Below are positions 1 through 7,562 of a stretch of DNA of 13,023 nt, piece after piece (the stretch's first letter is position 1; each line of letters starts with the position of its first letter). The notes under the pieces were generated by a model that saw only the letters and a list, made by a program, of their open reading frames with translations, was not told the DNA's origin and searched no databases. A program made the position numbers and the translations under genes. The stretch covers positions 1 to 13,023 of the forward strand of contig JAQUJJ010000105.1 in NCBI GenBank assembly GCA_028681035.1, read 5' to 3'. The DNA comes from Candidatus Cloacimonadota bacterium. Lineage in GTDB: Bacteria; Cloacimonadota; Cloacimonadia; Cloacimonadales; Cloacimonadaceae.

Positions 1-1555
1 CATCAAAGAAACTGGTATCCAACACGAGTTTACTATTGGCTTTGAGGAAGTTTAAGGTGAGGGGCAAACTATAGGCGGGTGTCACAGCATCGCTTTCTAT
101 CTCATCTATGGTAAAGAGTTTTACCCATTCATCATGTTGAGCCTGGCTTGTGATTATTTCTGGATAAAGCTCTTCTGGAATCCGATCCAGGGTGATGCAA
201 TAGTTGGTCTCCACCACGAATTTCTTTTTTAGCCAGAGCTTTTTCTGGAAGTCCTCCAATTGTGCCATAAACTCGATCAGTTTACCACCAATCTTGCGCA
301 TCACCTTGATCTTGGCAAGATAGTCTTCTACCTTGGGAGCTTCGGCATTCTCGATATCGTCCAAGTGCATTACTTCGTTTTTGATGTAGAAATCCAGTTC
401 CCGTTTCAGGAAGGCACCGAGGTTTTTGTGGATAAAATAGTCCATGGTGTTACGGGCTGTGTATTGATTTATGTACTTAGTCAGCAGGATGCGATCTTTC
501 TCTTTCTCGGTAGGGATCACGGTAGAGAGTGCAGCCAAGTAATTATTAACTACTGAAAGCACGGAATCCCACGGAAGGGGGCTATTAACCACGAAAGGGA
601 CGAAATCACACGAAAGTGGTTCCTGTAAGTCTGATTTCGTGTCATTTCGTGTATTTCGTGGTTGGAAATCTTTTAGAGTCTTGATGATAAGTTCCAGAGC
701 GTCTTTGTTGTGGGAATCTTGTTTCTTGGTTTCTGTGGTGGGTCTGTATTCAAAGTTTATCACCAGTTCATTCTGCTCGTTCAGTTCCATTGGGCTTTGC
801 TGGTGGATAATGAAAAAGCGTTTAGTGGCATCACTGGCTTTAACGTTGGCATGATCTCCTTCGGTGGCGTCAATGATACGGAATTGCAGTCTCAAGCCCT
901 CAGGAACGATGTTATCATCGAGGTCTATCTCTTCTACAGAGGCTTTCTTTTTGTCTTTCAGGGTTTTGAGGGCTTCTGTAAGGTTCACGCTAAAATTGCT
1001 AAAGTACTCTGTAGTCTTGATATAATACTGGTCGGCATTTGCCCAATGCAGCTTTACTTCTTCACCGTTGTAGGGGATGGAGAAAGGTGCTGCCTTGCCG
1101 GGTGTTTCTCTGGTGTAGTAACGTCTGGAGATAAAGTCGCCATCATCCCAGTAGCGTTCAAAGAAGCGATAGAGGTGGTCATATACTTCAGCTTCGGAAG
1201 ATACGGTTTCTTTGAGGGAATATATCCTGCTCATTTCTGCCAGATACTCATTGCAGGCAGGAGTATCAATGTATAGCTTGTTAGGAGAACCCGCTTCATC
1301 AAGAGCAGCTTCTCCAAGAGCAGAAATTATTTTTTCCCGAGCTTTGGTTTTCAATTGGGTTATATCTTGGTCTTTTTGAGCACCAAAGGCTTTTTGGATT
1401 ACCTGCAACAGGTCGCTCTCAATAAAAGTGGTCACCTGATCCGCTTTGGCATGCATAATCCTGTAGAAGCCAAAATCCAGATCGGGCTGATTGAGCTGAA
1501 ACAGCTCTTTTAGTTTATTTAACAGCTTGGTGCGTAATTGTTCAGTTGATGGCAT
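1..1555 (-). CDS. Site-specific DNA methyltransferase, N-terminal ~518 aa (gene runs off left edge)
   Basis: This minus-strand frame stays open from ATG 1555 to the left edge (I checked it codon by codon), so the stop and C-terminus lie outside. I recognise the protein as a large site-specific DNA methyltransferase of the N6-adenine/N4-cytosine superfamily. The recognition rests on family sequence such as YDHLYRFFERYWDDGDF and RRYYTRETPGKAAPF (about residues 125-160), KLHWANADQYYIKT, NTMDYFIHKNLGAFLKREL and KKKFVVETNYCITLDRIPEE. The SAM-binding and catalytic DPPY-type motifs are not in the visible part, so activity cannot be judged. The start has a good ribosome binding site (GAGGAG) that overlaps the stop of the helicase gene 10 nt upstream, so the two are co-transcribed. 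Residues ~298-324 are encoded by a palindromic repeat inserted in frame in what looks like a variable linker. The expected role is protective or epigenetic methylation in a restriction-like system. Confidence 0.85.
   Translation of the reverse strand, partial: MPSTEQLRTKLLNKLKELFQLNQPDLDFGFYRIMHAKADQVTTFIESDLLQVIQKAFGAQKDQDITQLKTKAREKIISALGEAALDEAGSPNKLYIDTPACNEYLAEMSRIYSLKETVSSEAEVYDHLYRFFERYWDDGDFISRRYYTRETPGKAAPFSIPYNGEEVKLHWANADQYYIKTTEYFSNFSVNLTEALKTLKDKKKASVEEIDLDDNIVPEGLRLQFRIIDATEGDHANVKASDATKRFFIIHQQSPMELNEQNELVINFEYRPTTETKKQDSHNKDALELIIKTLKDFQPRNTRNDTKSDLQEPLSCDFVPFVVNSPLPWDSVLSVVNNYLAALSTVIPTEKEKDRILLTKYINQYTARNTMDYFIHKNLGAFLKRELDFYIKNEVMHLDDIENAEAPKVEDYLAKIKVMRKIGGKLIEFMAQLEDFQKKLWLKKKFVVETNYCITLDRIPEELYPEIITSQAQHDEWVKLFTIDEIESDAVTPAYSLPLTLNFLKANSKLVLDTSFFD
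587..663. repeat. Imperfect palindromic element inside the methyltransferase gene
   Basis: The arms 587-615 and 635-663 are symmetric about position 625. Of 29 opposed pairs, 25 are Watson-Crick and one is G-U, around a 19-nt loop. The left arm is built from CACGAAA, ACGAAAT and CACGAAA units and the right arm from their complements. The element keeps the methyltransferase frame open and encodes about residues 298-324, which are rich in R, N, T, D and K and unlike the flanks. Further CACGG units at 560-574 (CACGGAATCCCACGG) suggest the inserted stretch extends to about 560. It resembles in concept the palindromic elements that Rickettsia carries inside genes. The family identity here is not known to me. 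Confidence 0.8.
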
Positions 1556-1565
1556 TCCTTTCTCC

Positions 1566-4454
1566 TCAGACTACTTTCCAGTGTATTGTGAATAATGTAT
1601 TTACCTTGGTTTTTTGTTTAAGACGTTGTGACAGAGCGTCTATCAGTTTATCACGTTTCTCTGCGATCTGGTCTTCGGTATTGAAGAGTTTTTCCCGCAT
1701 TTTGCGTTTCTTCTTTTCCAGTTTGGCTATCTCTTCCTGCAAGTCTTTTTGTTCTTGCATTGTCGTGCTTTGCCTGCATAAACGTTGCTTCTCTTGAATC
1801 TGCTTTTTGATGTTATCAAGCTCTTGTTCGACGGACTTGACCATATCCTCAGCCCATTTTTCCAATTGGTCTCGGGCTTCGGCAAAGTGCTTATTATTCT
1901 CTTCCAGGTTCCTGGTGAGGGTGGCATTTACGAATCTATCCGCATCTGCCTGCAAACGAGTTTCTATGGTGCTGCTATCCACAGCCTTGCCAGAGATCGC
2001 ACCTTGGCACCACATGAGTTTCTCGCAGGTTTCCTGATCAAGGTTATTGCCCTTGTCATCGATGGCTGTAAAGAGCAGGTATTCTTCCGTATCAAGGGAA
2101 TTGACGGAGAGTAAATCGAGCTTTAACCATCCCTCTTTATCCTTGAGTTGTTCGATCAGGCTGATTCTGGTGAGATGATTGGTGATGTCAAATACGACTT
2201 CTGATGTGGGGCACTGCTTCTTTCTGCCTTGCTCCAGCACATACTCACCAAGAGGATGGCTCATCCGGTAGAGGAAGTCATTGCCAAAATTATCGCCATC
2301 TTTGGTGATTAGTTTATAGATGCCTATCTTGCTGTCTTTACAGGGTGACTTCGTTAGTTTGAAGGTATGATTCTGCTCATTAAAGGATGCATTGGCGCTT
2401 AGGATGTGAGTGCTTAGATTCCAGAATAGCTTGCCAATCCGGTCTAAGGTTTCCACGGCATCTGTATGGTTGGTTTTGAGCCGTTCGTGCACATCCTCAT
2501 CATAATGCTCCAGCAACTTCTGACGAGTCTCTTTCAGCCTGGTTTGGATCGCAGAATCCAGCTCTTTTTGCAGTTTCTTGAAAGCCAGGGCAATCTCTTC
2601 GTGAGTACGGCATTGTTGGTAGATTTCTAGCACCTTACGTTCAAAATCGACCCCTGATTCCAGAGAACCAAGCACATCATCAGAGGCACCAAAGACACCT
2701 GTAAATAAGTGAAATTTCTCCGTCAAAATCTCATAAACACGGCGGTCGGCTTCGTTGCGTTCGTTGAGGAAATTGATCACCACCACATCGTGTTTCTGCC
2801 CATAACGATGGCAGCGTCCTATCCTCTGCTCAATGCGCTGCGGGTTCCAAGGCAGGTCATAATTGATCACCAGAGAGGCAAATTGCAGGTTCAAGCCCTC
2901 TGCTCCGGCTTCGGTGGCTATGAGGATGCTGGAAAAGTCTCTAAAATGGTCAATAATTGCCGTACGCAAATCTACCTGCCGAGACCCGGATGATCTGCCT
3001 GTGTCTTTGTTCTTTGCTAACCAGTCTGTATAAATATTTCCGGTGGCATCGTCTTTATTGGAACCATTGAAGGTGAGCACTTCACCCGCATAACCATTGG
3101 CTTCCAAATAGTCCTTTAGCCATGCTTGGGTTCTACGTGATTCTGTAAAGATAACTGCTTTTTGCGCAGCTCCCATTTTGTGCATTTGAGAGAAACCAAC
3201 GTCCAAAGCCGTTAGAAGGGCAACAGACTTGGAATCAATCCCGAAATTACGGGCAGTATCGATAAATCCGTTTAGGGTCTTAATCTCTATTTCCAGCTTT
3301 TCTATATCTATCTGAATGGCCTTGCTATCAGGGTCTTCAGTCGCCTCAGTAGTTTCAGTTTCCAAATCTTCCTGGTCTTCCAGCAGTTCATCCAGTAGGT
3401 CGTCATCGATATAGTCATCTATAATCAGTTGCTCCAGGGCGGATTTCTTCTTTTGAAACTCGTTTTTTAACCTGATCAGACGATCTCTGATAATCTCCAG
3501 CGTACCTGCTACGGCATGAGGAGATGATGCCAGTACTTTGCGTACCAGTAAAATCAGCAGGTGTTTTTGCCCCTGGGGTAAAGCGTAATTGCCCTCTGTC
3601 TTGAGGAATTCAGAGACACCCATATATAGCTCATGTTCCTTTTCAGTAGGAGTAAAGGGACGAGTTATCAACCTGCGTTCAGTAAATTTGACATACTCCA
3701 GGACTTGGCTTCGCAGAGTTCGCCAGCAGAAAGTCTGTAGTCGGGAGCGTAAATCGACTAAATCTCCACCCGTATTCATATACTGAGTTCGGAAGGAAGG
3801 TAAATCACCAAAGATGTTTTCATCTATCAAAGTGGATATACCATACAGCTCTGTGAGCGAATTCTGTAATGGCGTGGCAGTCATGAGAATCTTTTTCACG
3901 CCATCGGTAGCCCAGCGGATTCTCTGCCCGATTTTATTGCTCTGTCTATAGGCATTGCGCAGTTTGTGCGCTTCATCGATTACCACTAAATCCCAGGGGA
4001 GCAGTTTGATATTTTCTGCCATACGCCCAGCGTAGTGCATGGAGATTATGCATACTTGTTTGGCATCAAAGGGATTTTCATGCCCTAGCTTATTCAAGTC
4101 TTTGGAGGTCTTGGCATCAAGCACGATAACAGGCAAATTGAACTTTTCTTGCAGTTCCAAAGCCCATTGCTTACGGAGTGATGCAGGGCAGATAATGAGG
4201 ACTTTGCGCTTTTTCTCTGCCCAGTATTGGCAAATGCTAAGCCCGGCTTCGATCGTTTTCCCAAGACCCACTTCATCGGCGAGTAATACGCCTTTGGAGA
4301 TGGGCGAGCGAAGGCTGAAGAGTGAAGCTTCTATCTGGTGGGGGTTTAAATCCACACAAGCATCAAACAGCGCTCTACCTACTCTTTCCACACCGGCACC
4401 GCCTTTGCGGCTGAGTTCGTAAGCATAGTACTTCGCCTGATAATCTGTAATCAT
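1566..4454 (-). CDS. SNF2/HepA-family DNA helicase or translocase (962 aa)
   Basis: A full SF2 helicase of the SNF2/RapA (HepA) type, an ATP-driven double-stranded DNA translocase. Visible motifs are: Q-like region LNPHQIEA (~37-44), Walker A GLGKT (63-67), motif Ia CPASLRKQW, Walker B DEAH (160-163), motif III TATP (192-195), motif IV VIFTESR (434-440), motif V ATEAGAEGLNL (513-523) and motif VI QRIGRCHRYGQ (543-553). All catalytic residues look intact. An acidic stretch (~346-378) lies between the two RecA lobes. The C-terminus (~870-945) is a charged, predicted coiled coil. The ATG at 4454 has only a weak upstream GGTAGG. The methyltransferase gene starts 10 nt after its stop, which indicates one transcription unit. 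Known families pair such helicases with large methyltransferases in phage-defence loci, so a translocase role in a restriction-like complex is the likely job. No nuclease domain is visible. Chromatin-like or RNA polymerase recycling roles (RapA) are less likely given the neighbour. Confidence 0.94.
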   Translation of the reverse strand: MITDYQAKYYAYELSRKGGAGVERVGRALFDACVDLNPHQIEASLFSLRSPISKGVLLADEVGLGKTIEAGLSICQYWAEKKRKVLIICPASLRKQWALELQEKFNLPVIVLDAKTSKDLNKLGHENPFDAKQVCIISMHYAGRMAENIKLLPWDLVVIDEAHKLRNAYRQSNKIGQRIRWATDGVKKILMTATPLQNSLTELYGISTLIDENIFGDLPSFRTQYMNTGGDLVDLRSRLQTFCWRTLRSQVLEYVKFTERRLITRPFTPTEKEHELYMGVSEFLKTEGNYALPQGQKHLLILLVRKVLASSPHAVAGTLEIIRDRLIRLKNEFQKKKSALEQLIIDDYIDDDLLDELLEDQEDLETETTEATEDPDSKAIQIDIEKLEIEIKTLNGFIDTARNFGIDSKSVALLTALDVGFSQMHKMGAAQKAVIFTESRRTQAWLKDYLEANGYAGEVLTFNGSNKDDATGNIYTDWLAKNKDTGRSSGSRQVDLRTAIIDHFRDFSSILIATEAGAEGLNLQFASLVINYDLPWNPQRIEQRIGRCHRYGQKHDVVVINFLNERNEADRRVYEILTEKFHLFTGVFGASDDVLGSLESGVDFERKVLEIYQQCRTHEEIALAFKKLQKELDSAIQTRLKETRQKLLEHYDEDVHERLKTNHTDAVETLDRIGKLFWNLSTHILSANASFNEQNHTFKLTKSPCKDSKIGIYKLITKDGDNFGNDFLYRMSHPLGEYVLEQGRKKQCPTSEVVFDITNHLTRISLIEQLKDKEGWLKLDLLSVNSLDTEEYLLFTAIDDKGNNLDQETCEKLMWCQGAISGKAVDSSTIETRLQADADRFVNATLTRNLEENNKHFAEARDQLEKWAEDMVKSVEQELDNIKKQIQEKQRLCRQSTTMQEQKDLQEEIAKLEKKKRKMREKLFNTEDQIAEKRDKLIDALSQRLKQKTKVNTLFTIHWKVV

Positions 4455-4498
4455 CTACCTACCACATTTTGCTAATTTATCTAATCTATTTTATTGGA

Positions 4499-4504
4499 AT
4501 TATA
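4499..4504 (-). promoter_or_regulatory. Candidate -10 box (TATAAT) of the helicase-methyltransferase operon
   Basis: The minus strand reads TATAAT here, about 45 nt upstream of the helicase ATG. The hexamer at normal -35 spacing (AGAGTG) is poor, and a TTGACA on the same strand at 4552-4547 is too far away to pair with it. If real, this would be a weak or activator-dependent promoter, or one controlled by the adjacent palindrome. Confidence 0.4.
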
Positions 4505-4506
4505 CC

Positions 4507-4523
4507 TGATTTCATTGAAATCA
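4507..4523. promoter_or_regulatory. Operator-like 17-bp perfect palindrome
   Basis: TGATTTCA-T-TGAAATCA is a perfect inverted repeat with 8-bp arms and a one-base centre. It sits 2 nt upstream of the TATAAT on the minus strand, in the -35/-10 spacer, the usual place for a repressor operator. No candidate repressor gene is visible in the window. The binding protein is unknown. Confidence 0.45.
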
Positions 4524-4724
4524 CTCTTTGTGAGAATGACTTAGATTGTCAATGGCAAAAGCGGACTTTAGCTTAGCTATTAAAATAAACCTTTTATAAT
4601 GCGCTCAATCCATAGTCTCTTAATACCGCCAATAGTGGAGAATTTTCTATATTTTCTATATGGCTCTGGGGGTAACCGTAATTCTTGCTTTCCCTTCCTG
4701 CAAGCTCTGGTGCTGCCGAGGAGT

Positions 4725-4776
4725 TTCCCTCGTGATTCCCTCGTGGCGACGAGGGGGTCACCCGGGAATCACGAGG
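4725..4776. repeat. Hairpin-forming repeat of CCTCGTG/CACGAGG units
   Basis: A perfect 13-bp stem pairs 4728-4740 with 4764-4776. Inside it, a second stem (4738-4744 with 4749-4755, CCCTCGT/ACGAGGG, 4-nt loop) partly competes with the first. TTCCCTCGTG also occurs twice as a direct repeat (4725-4734 and 4736-4745). No T-run follows on either strand, so it is not a simple intrinsic terminator. It is built from CACGA-type units, as is the element at 587-663, which suggests a dispersed palindromic repeat family. Confidence 0.7.
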
Positions 4777-4911
4777 TGTTGAGGTGTGAGTGTAGTAAGT
4801 AAACGATGCTCATGGTTTTATGTCGTTGAGAATGCCAAGTTGTGATAGTTCCAATCCTGAAAAACGTATCTATATACATGAGGTTTTTCTTGTAGCCTAA
4901 GAAAATACTTC

Positions 4912-4939
4912 TTGACCGCTTGGCATACTGCCCTAATTT
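4912..4939 (+). promoter_or_regulatory. Candidate promoter of the plus-strand cassette
   Basis: TTGACC (4912-4917), a 16-nt spacer and TAATTT (4934-4939) precede the first gene of the cassette. A start near 4946 would give a leader of about 37 nt that includes the ribosome binding site. The match to consensus is only fair. A nearby alternative (TTGGCA at 4938, TAATAT at 4961) would start transcription too late to include the ribosome binding site. Confidence 0.3.
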
Positions 4940-4967
4940 GGCACGTATATCTAACAAATTTAATATA

Positions 4968-4974
4968 AAGGAGG
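4968..4974 (+). promoter_or_regulatory. Ribosome binding site AAGGAGG
   Basis: A near-perfect Shine-Dalgarno sequence 8 nt before ATG 4983. It decides the start of the first cassette gene against the in-frame upstream TTG at 4920, which has no such site. Confidence 0.85.
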
Positions 4975-4982
4975 CTAAGACA

Positions 4983-5660
4983 ATGAAACTGGATGCGCTT
5001 AGCATAATCTATCGAGCCACCAAGTTGTTTGCAGACTGTAACGGTGAACAGAAATCAGGAGAGTTGGATCTGCTGGTTGACCTATGTTTTAGGCTGTACG
5101 GTAAGGCTAGAGTACCTTTCGTGTTTGACGATCAGCATCAAATATCCTTACATTTGCTGAGCCCCAGGCTGCGGAATTTGCTGGAAAGCGATGCCTTTGA
5201 TGCGAATAGATTGTGGGCTTTCCTTTGTTCCCGAGAAAACATCATCCGCATGATAACTGCCACAGAGATGGAAAAACCGGCAGCGGAAGCGATGTCTTAT
5301 AGGTTGGAAGCGTTTTATCCTGATAAACCAGAAGATGGAGACGGCTTTATCCAGTTCAAACAAGTTATCGGTTACATGATAAAAATCATCATGGAGTTGC
5401 ATGGCTATATCGTTGAGCAAAAGAGAGTAAAGATAAGCAGCCATCCCAATCCTGACACACAAGAGGTTTTGAAGTATTTTACTACAGCCTCCAGATACCG
5501 CAAGCTTACGGATAGTGACATGACAGATTTCCTTGGCGAGATCGTTGAGCCTAACGAAAAAGAATTGTTCAATCATATCATGACGATGATCAGAGCAGGA
5601 CAAACTCAGTATCAGAGGCAATATGCTTTGAACAGATTAACAGCAGTGGAAGAACTCTAA
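4983..5660 (+). CDS. Uncharacterised 225-aa protein, first gene of the cassette
   Basis: I do not recognise this protein. It begins MKLDALSIIYRATKL and looks soluble and mostly helical, with no signal peptide, membrane segment, zinc-binding cluster or nucleotide-binding motif visible. A lysine/arginine-containing patch (EQKRVKISSHPN) follows a hydrophobic helix (VIGYMIKIIMELHGYI), and the C-terminus is a charged helix (QTQYQRQYALNRLTAVEEL). The ATG at 4983 is chosen for its AAGGAGG. The AAA ATPase gene starts 24 nt after the stop, so the two are almost certainly co-transcribed and the product may be a partner or adaptor of that ATPase. That is inference from position only. Confidence 0.82.
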   Translation: MKLDALSIIYRATKLFADCNGEQKSGELDLLVDLCFRLYGKARVPFVFDDQHQISLHLLSPRLRNLLESDAFDANRLWAFLCSRENIIRMITATEMEKPAAEAMSYRLEAFYPDKPEDGDGFIQFKQVIGYMIKIIMELHGYIVEQKRVKISSHPNPDTQEVLKYFTTASRYRKLTDSDMTDFLGEIVEPNEKELFNHIMTMIRAGQTQYQRQYALNRLTAVEEL

Positions 5661-5684
5661 TTAATTGCTCTTATAGGGGATAAG

Positions 5685-7553
5685 ATGATGAAAAATGAAT
5701 TGATCTGCCCGGTCAACATTCTGCATCAAGTGATGATGATGAATGATCCAGAGTCATTTCTGGATTTTAGCCAAGAGATAGGCAAGCAGGGAAGAAAAAC
5801 CACTTTACCAAGCCCGATAACTCCCACCCTGGGAGCCCAGCGAAAATTGAGCAAAGAGATTTCCCCTTTGATTTTGCATCCGGAATTTATTGAATATCAG
5901 CTTAGCAAGTTGGATGTACTATGCATCGCCATACTATGGAAAAAGCACATAGAGCGAATGGGTACAAGTATGCCCTGGAATGCTTTATGTAGTGAGCTAA
6001 AGATGAATGTCTATGATACCAATACCTGCCTGGCATACATCGAAAGCCTTCTCGACCGCCAGATCATATCCTTCGATGAAACCATCAGGAGCGACTATCA
6101 TATCAATCCGATAATACTGCTGGCGGGCGAATATGTATTGAGCAACGTATTGATAATGAAGATACTTGGCAGGAGTATTCCCGATGAGATTGGCAGACTT
6201 ATTGCAGATGACTGGCAGTCCGATGCGGATTTCATCAGTGATTTGAAACAATGCATGAACACTATCTTCAGTTGCTTTGGTGAAATTGAAGGAAGCCATC
6301 GGAGAAGATCAAGAACTATCCAGCCGAATACTTTCTTCTTATGCCTTGAGCCCTTGTTGGAAAAGCTTGGTACAGCTCGAACTGAACTGGTTATTGCCGA
6401 TCTTATTCGTGAACATCAGCTTGATAAGATAGAACTATCCATCATGCTACTGGTTCTTTACACTCAGGCAACCCAGGACAATGGCATGACAGAAAATGAA
6501 TTGCTGGAGATCATCTGCAATAATAACTCTGAGCTAAAGAACATTTCCAGATATTTACTGCCAGATTCCAAACTTATCGGGCAAAACCTATTGCAAGTGC
6601 AAGATACAAAGTCCTACATGAATCGCAGTGAGTTAATGATTCCGGAAGAACTGATGCTACAGCTGTGTGGGGAAATAAAGGCGGTGAAAAGCCCTCTGCT
6701 GAGTTCCTTCCTTTCTCAGAATAACGCCCTGCAATTTGTTAAGGTGGAGCAATCAATAGACGATCTGATTCTCCCCAAGCAGGATAAGGCGCTGCTGATA
6801 TCTTTGACTCTACGCTACAAACAAGCGGATTGCCAGGACCTTGCCAGTTGGGGAATGGGAATACACACAAACAACCACAAGGGATTGATTGCATTATTCT
6901 ATGGAGAACCGGGTACAGGCAAGACTTATGCCGCAGGAGCTCTCGCCAATGCTCTGGATAAGCCATTAGTCGCAATAGACTGTGCAAAGTTACGTAATAG
7001 TTACTATAGCGAATCTGAAAAGCTGGTGAAGAATGCCTTTGCTTTGATGCATAAGATGTCTGTCGAATTGGATAATCCACCAGTGTTTCTCATCAATGAA
7101 GCCGATCAGCTTATTCACAACAGAAGCGAAAGAAACAGCCACGCCTCCAGAACAGACAATTCAATCCAGAATATCATCCTGGAAGCGATGGAGAGCTTTC
7201 CAGGAATAATGATACTAACGACAAATCTGGACGGAAATATGGATGAAGCTTACTTCCGCAGGTTCCATCTGAAGCTAAAGTTCAGCGCTCCGGATTACGA
7301 AGGGAGACACAAACTCTGGATGCTGCATCTTCATAAAGACATCCCTGGTGCAGCGGAGCTTGACACAAACTATCTGGCGCAGACCTACTGCTTCACGGGG
7401 GGACAGATAGCTCTTGTTGTGAATAATGCTTGTAGCGAGGCCATTACTCGCTCTGGTGAGCATAAACGTCTTGCGATGGCTGACATCATTAAGTATGCCA
7501 ATCTCGAGCAGCCTTGGGCAGGAAATAGCCATAGAAAGAGTATAGGGTTTTAG
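5685..7553 (+). CDS. AAA-family ATPase (622 aa)
   Basis: The C-terminal third is a classical AAA domain: Walker A GEPGTGKT (407-414), Walker B VFLINEAD (467-474), sensor 1 TTN (512-514), candidate arginine fingers R525/R526 in EAYFRRF, and a small-domain sensor-2-like segment TGGQIALVVNNA (571-582). Walker B has asparagine where most AAA proteins have the first aspartate, while the catalytic glutamate (E472) is kept. I recall such NEAD forms in some bacterial AAA groups. The first ~400 residues are helical and unrecognised, with a possible winged-helix-like stretch at ~75-130. Such proteins act as oligomeric remodelling engines for protein or protein-DNA complexes. Start ATG 5685 (ATG 5688 is possible) follows AGGGGA. 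The stop codon abuts the AGGAGG of the DnaE-like gene, so the two products are made together. This suggests the AAA protein acts on, or loads, the DnaE-like protein. Confidence 0.93.
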   Translation: MMKNELICPVNILHQVMMMNDPESFLDFSQEIGKQGRKTTLPSPITPTLGAQRKLSKEISPLILHPEFIEYQLSKLDVLCIAILWKKHIERMGTSMPWNALCSELKMNVYDTNTCLAYIESLLDRQIISFDETIRSDYHINPIILLAGEYVLSNVLIMKILGRSIPDEIGRLIADDWQSDADFISDLKQCMNTIFSCFGEIEGSHRRRSRTIQPNTFFLCLEPLLEKLGTARTELVIADLIREHQLDKIELSIMLLVLYTQATQDNGMTENELLEIICNNNSELKNISRYLLPDSKLIGQNLLQVQDTKSYMNRSELMIPEELMLQLCGEIKAVKSPLLSSFLSQNNALQFVKVEQSIDDLILPKQDKALLISLTLRYKQADCQDLASWGMGIHTNNHKGLIALFYGEPGTGKTYAAGALANALDKPLVAIDCAKLRNSYYSESEKLVKNAFALMHKMSVELDNPPVFLINEADQLIHNRSERNSHASRTDNSIQNIILEAMESFPGIMILTTNLDGNMDEAYFRRFHLKLKFSAPDYEGRHKLWMLHLHKDIPGAAELDTNYLAQTYCFTGGQIALVVNNACSEAITRSGEHKRLAMADIIKYANLEQPWAGNSHRKSIGF

Positions 7554-7562
7554 GAGGATAAA

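Larger units (their letters stand above)
4455..4982. other. Divergent intergenic region, 528 nt
   Basis: This region separates the minus-strand helicase operon from the plus-strand cassette. It holds the TATAAT box and 17-bp palindrome at the left, a plus-strand TATAAT at 4595-4600 without a convincing -35, a tandem 9-mer (ATTTTCTAT twice, 4642-4659), the hairpin repeat at 4725-4776, and the presumed cassette promoter near 4912-4939. I see no convincing coding sequence. The two short open frames here (4599-4802 plus, 4769-5005 minus) have no recognisable content and the second runs over the start of a better gene. Confidence 0.6.

Noticed and set aside
260..1276. Open frames on the plus strand (260-556, 639-854, 710-1276)
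   Set aside because: They lie opposite the continuous methyltransferase frame, which has recognisable family sequence. They have no recognisable protein content of their own.
1..4454. Calling the left genes DISARM class 1 or BREX type 3
   Set aside because: Both contain helicases and methyltransferases, but no DrmA/DrmB/DrmC, PglZ or BrxC is visible, and the helicase wording did not match the DISARM helicases as I remember them.
4725..4776. CRISPR or intrinsic terminator reading of the hairpin
   Set aside because: There are no regularly spaced repeats with spacers and no T-run after the stem on either strand.
4599..4802. Plus-strand 67-aa open frame downstream of a TATAAT at 4595-4600
   Set aside because: The ATG is immediately at the TATAAT, leaving no room for a leader, and the frame reads through the hairpin repeat. 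A small RNA from this box is conceivable, but no -35 or terminator supports it.
4938..4966. TTGGCA-17-TAATAT promoter match
   Set aside because: Transcription would start near 4973, inside or after the ribosome binding site of the only downstream gene start, so it cannot serve that gene.
4920..4982. Upstream TTG start for the first cassette gene
   Set aside because: No ribosome binding site precedes TTG 4920, while ATG 4983 has AAGGAGG 8 nt upstream.
4769..5005. Minus-strand 78-aa open frame in the intergenic region
   Set aside because: It overlaps the ribosome binding site and start of the 225-aa gene and the hairpin repeat, and has no recognisable motif.
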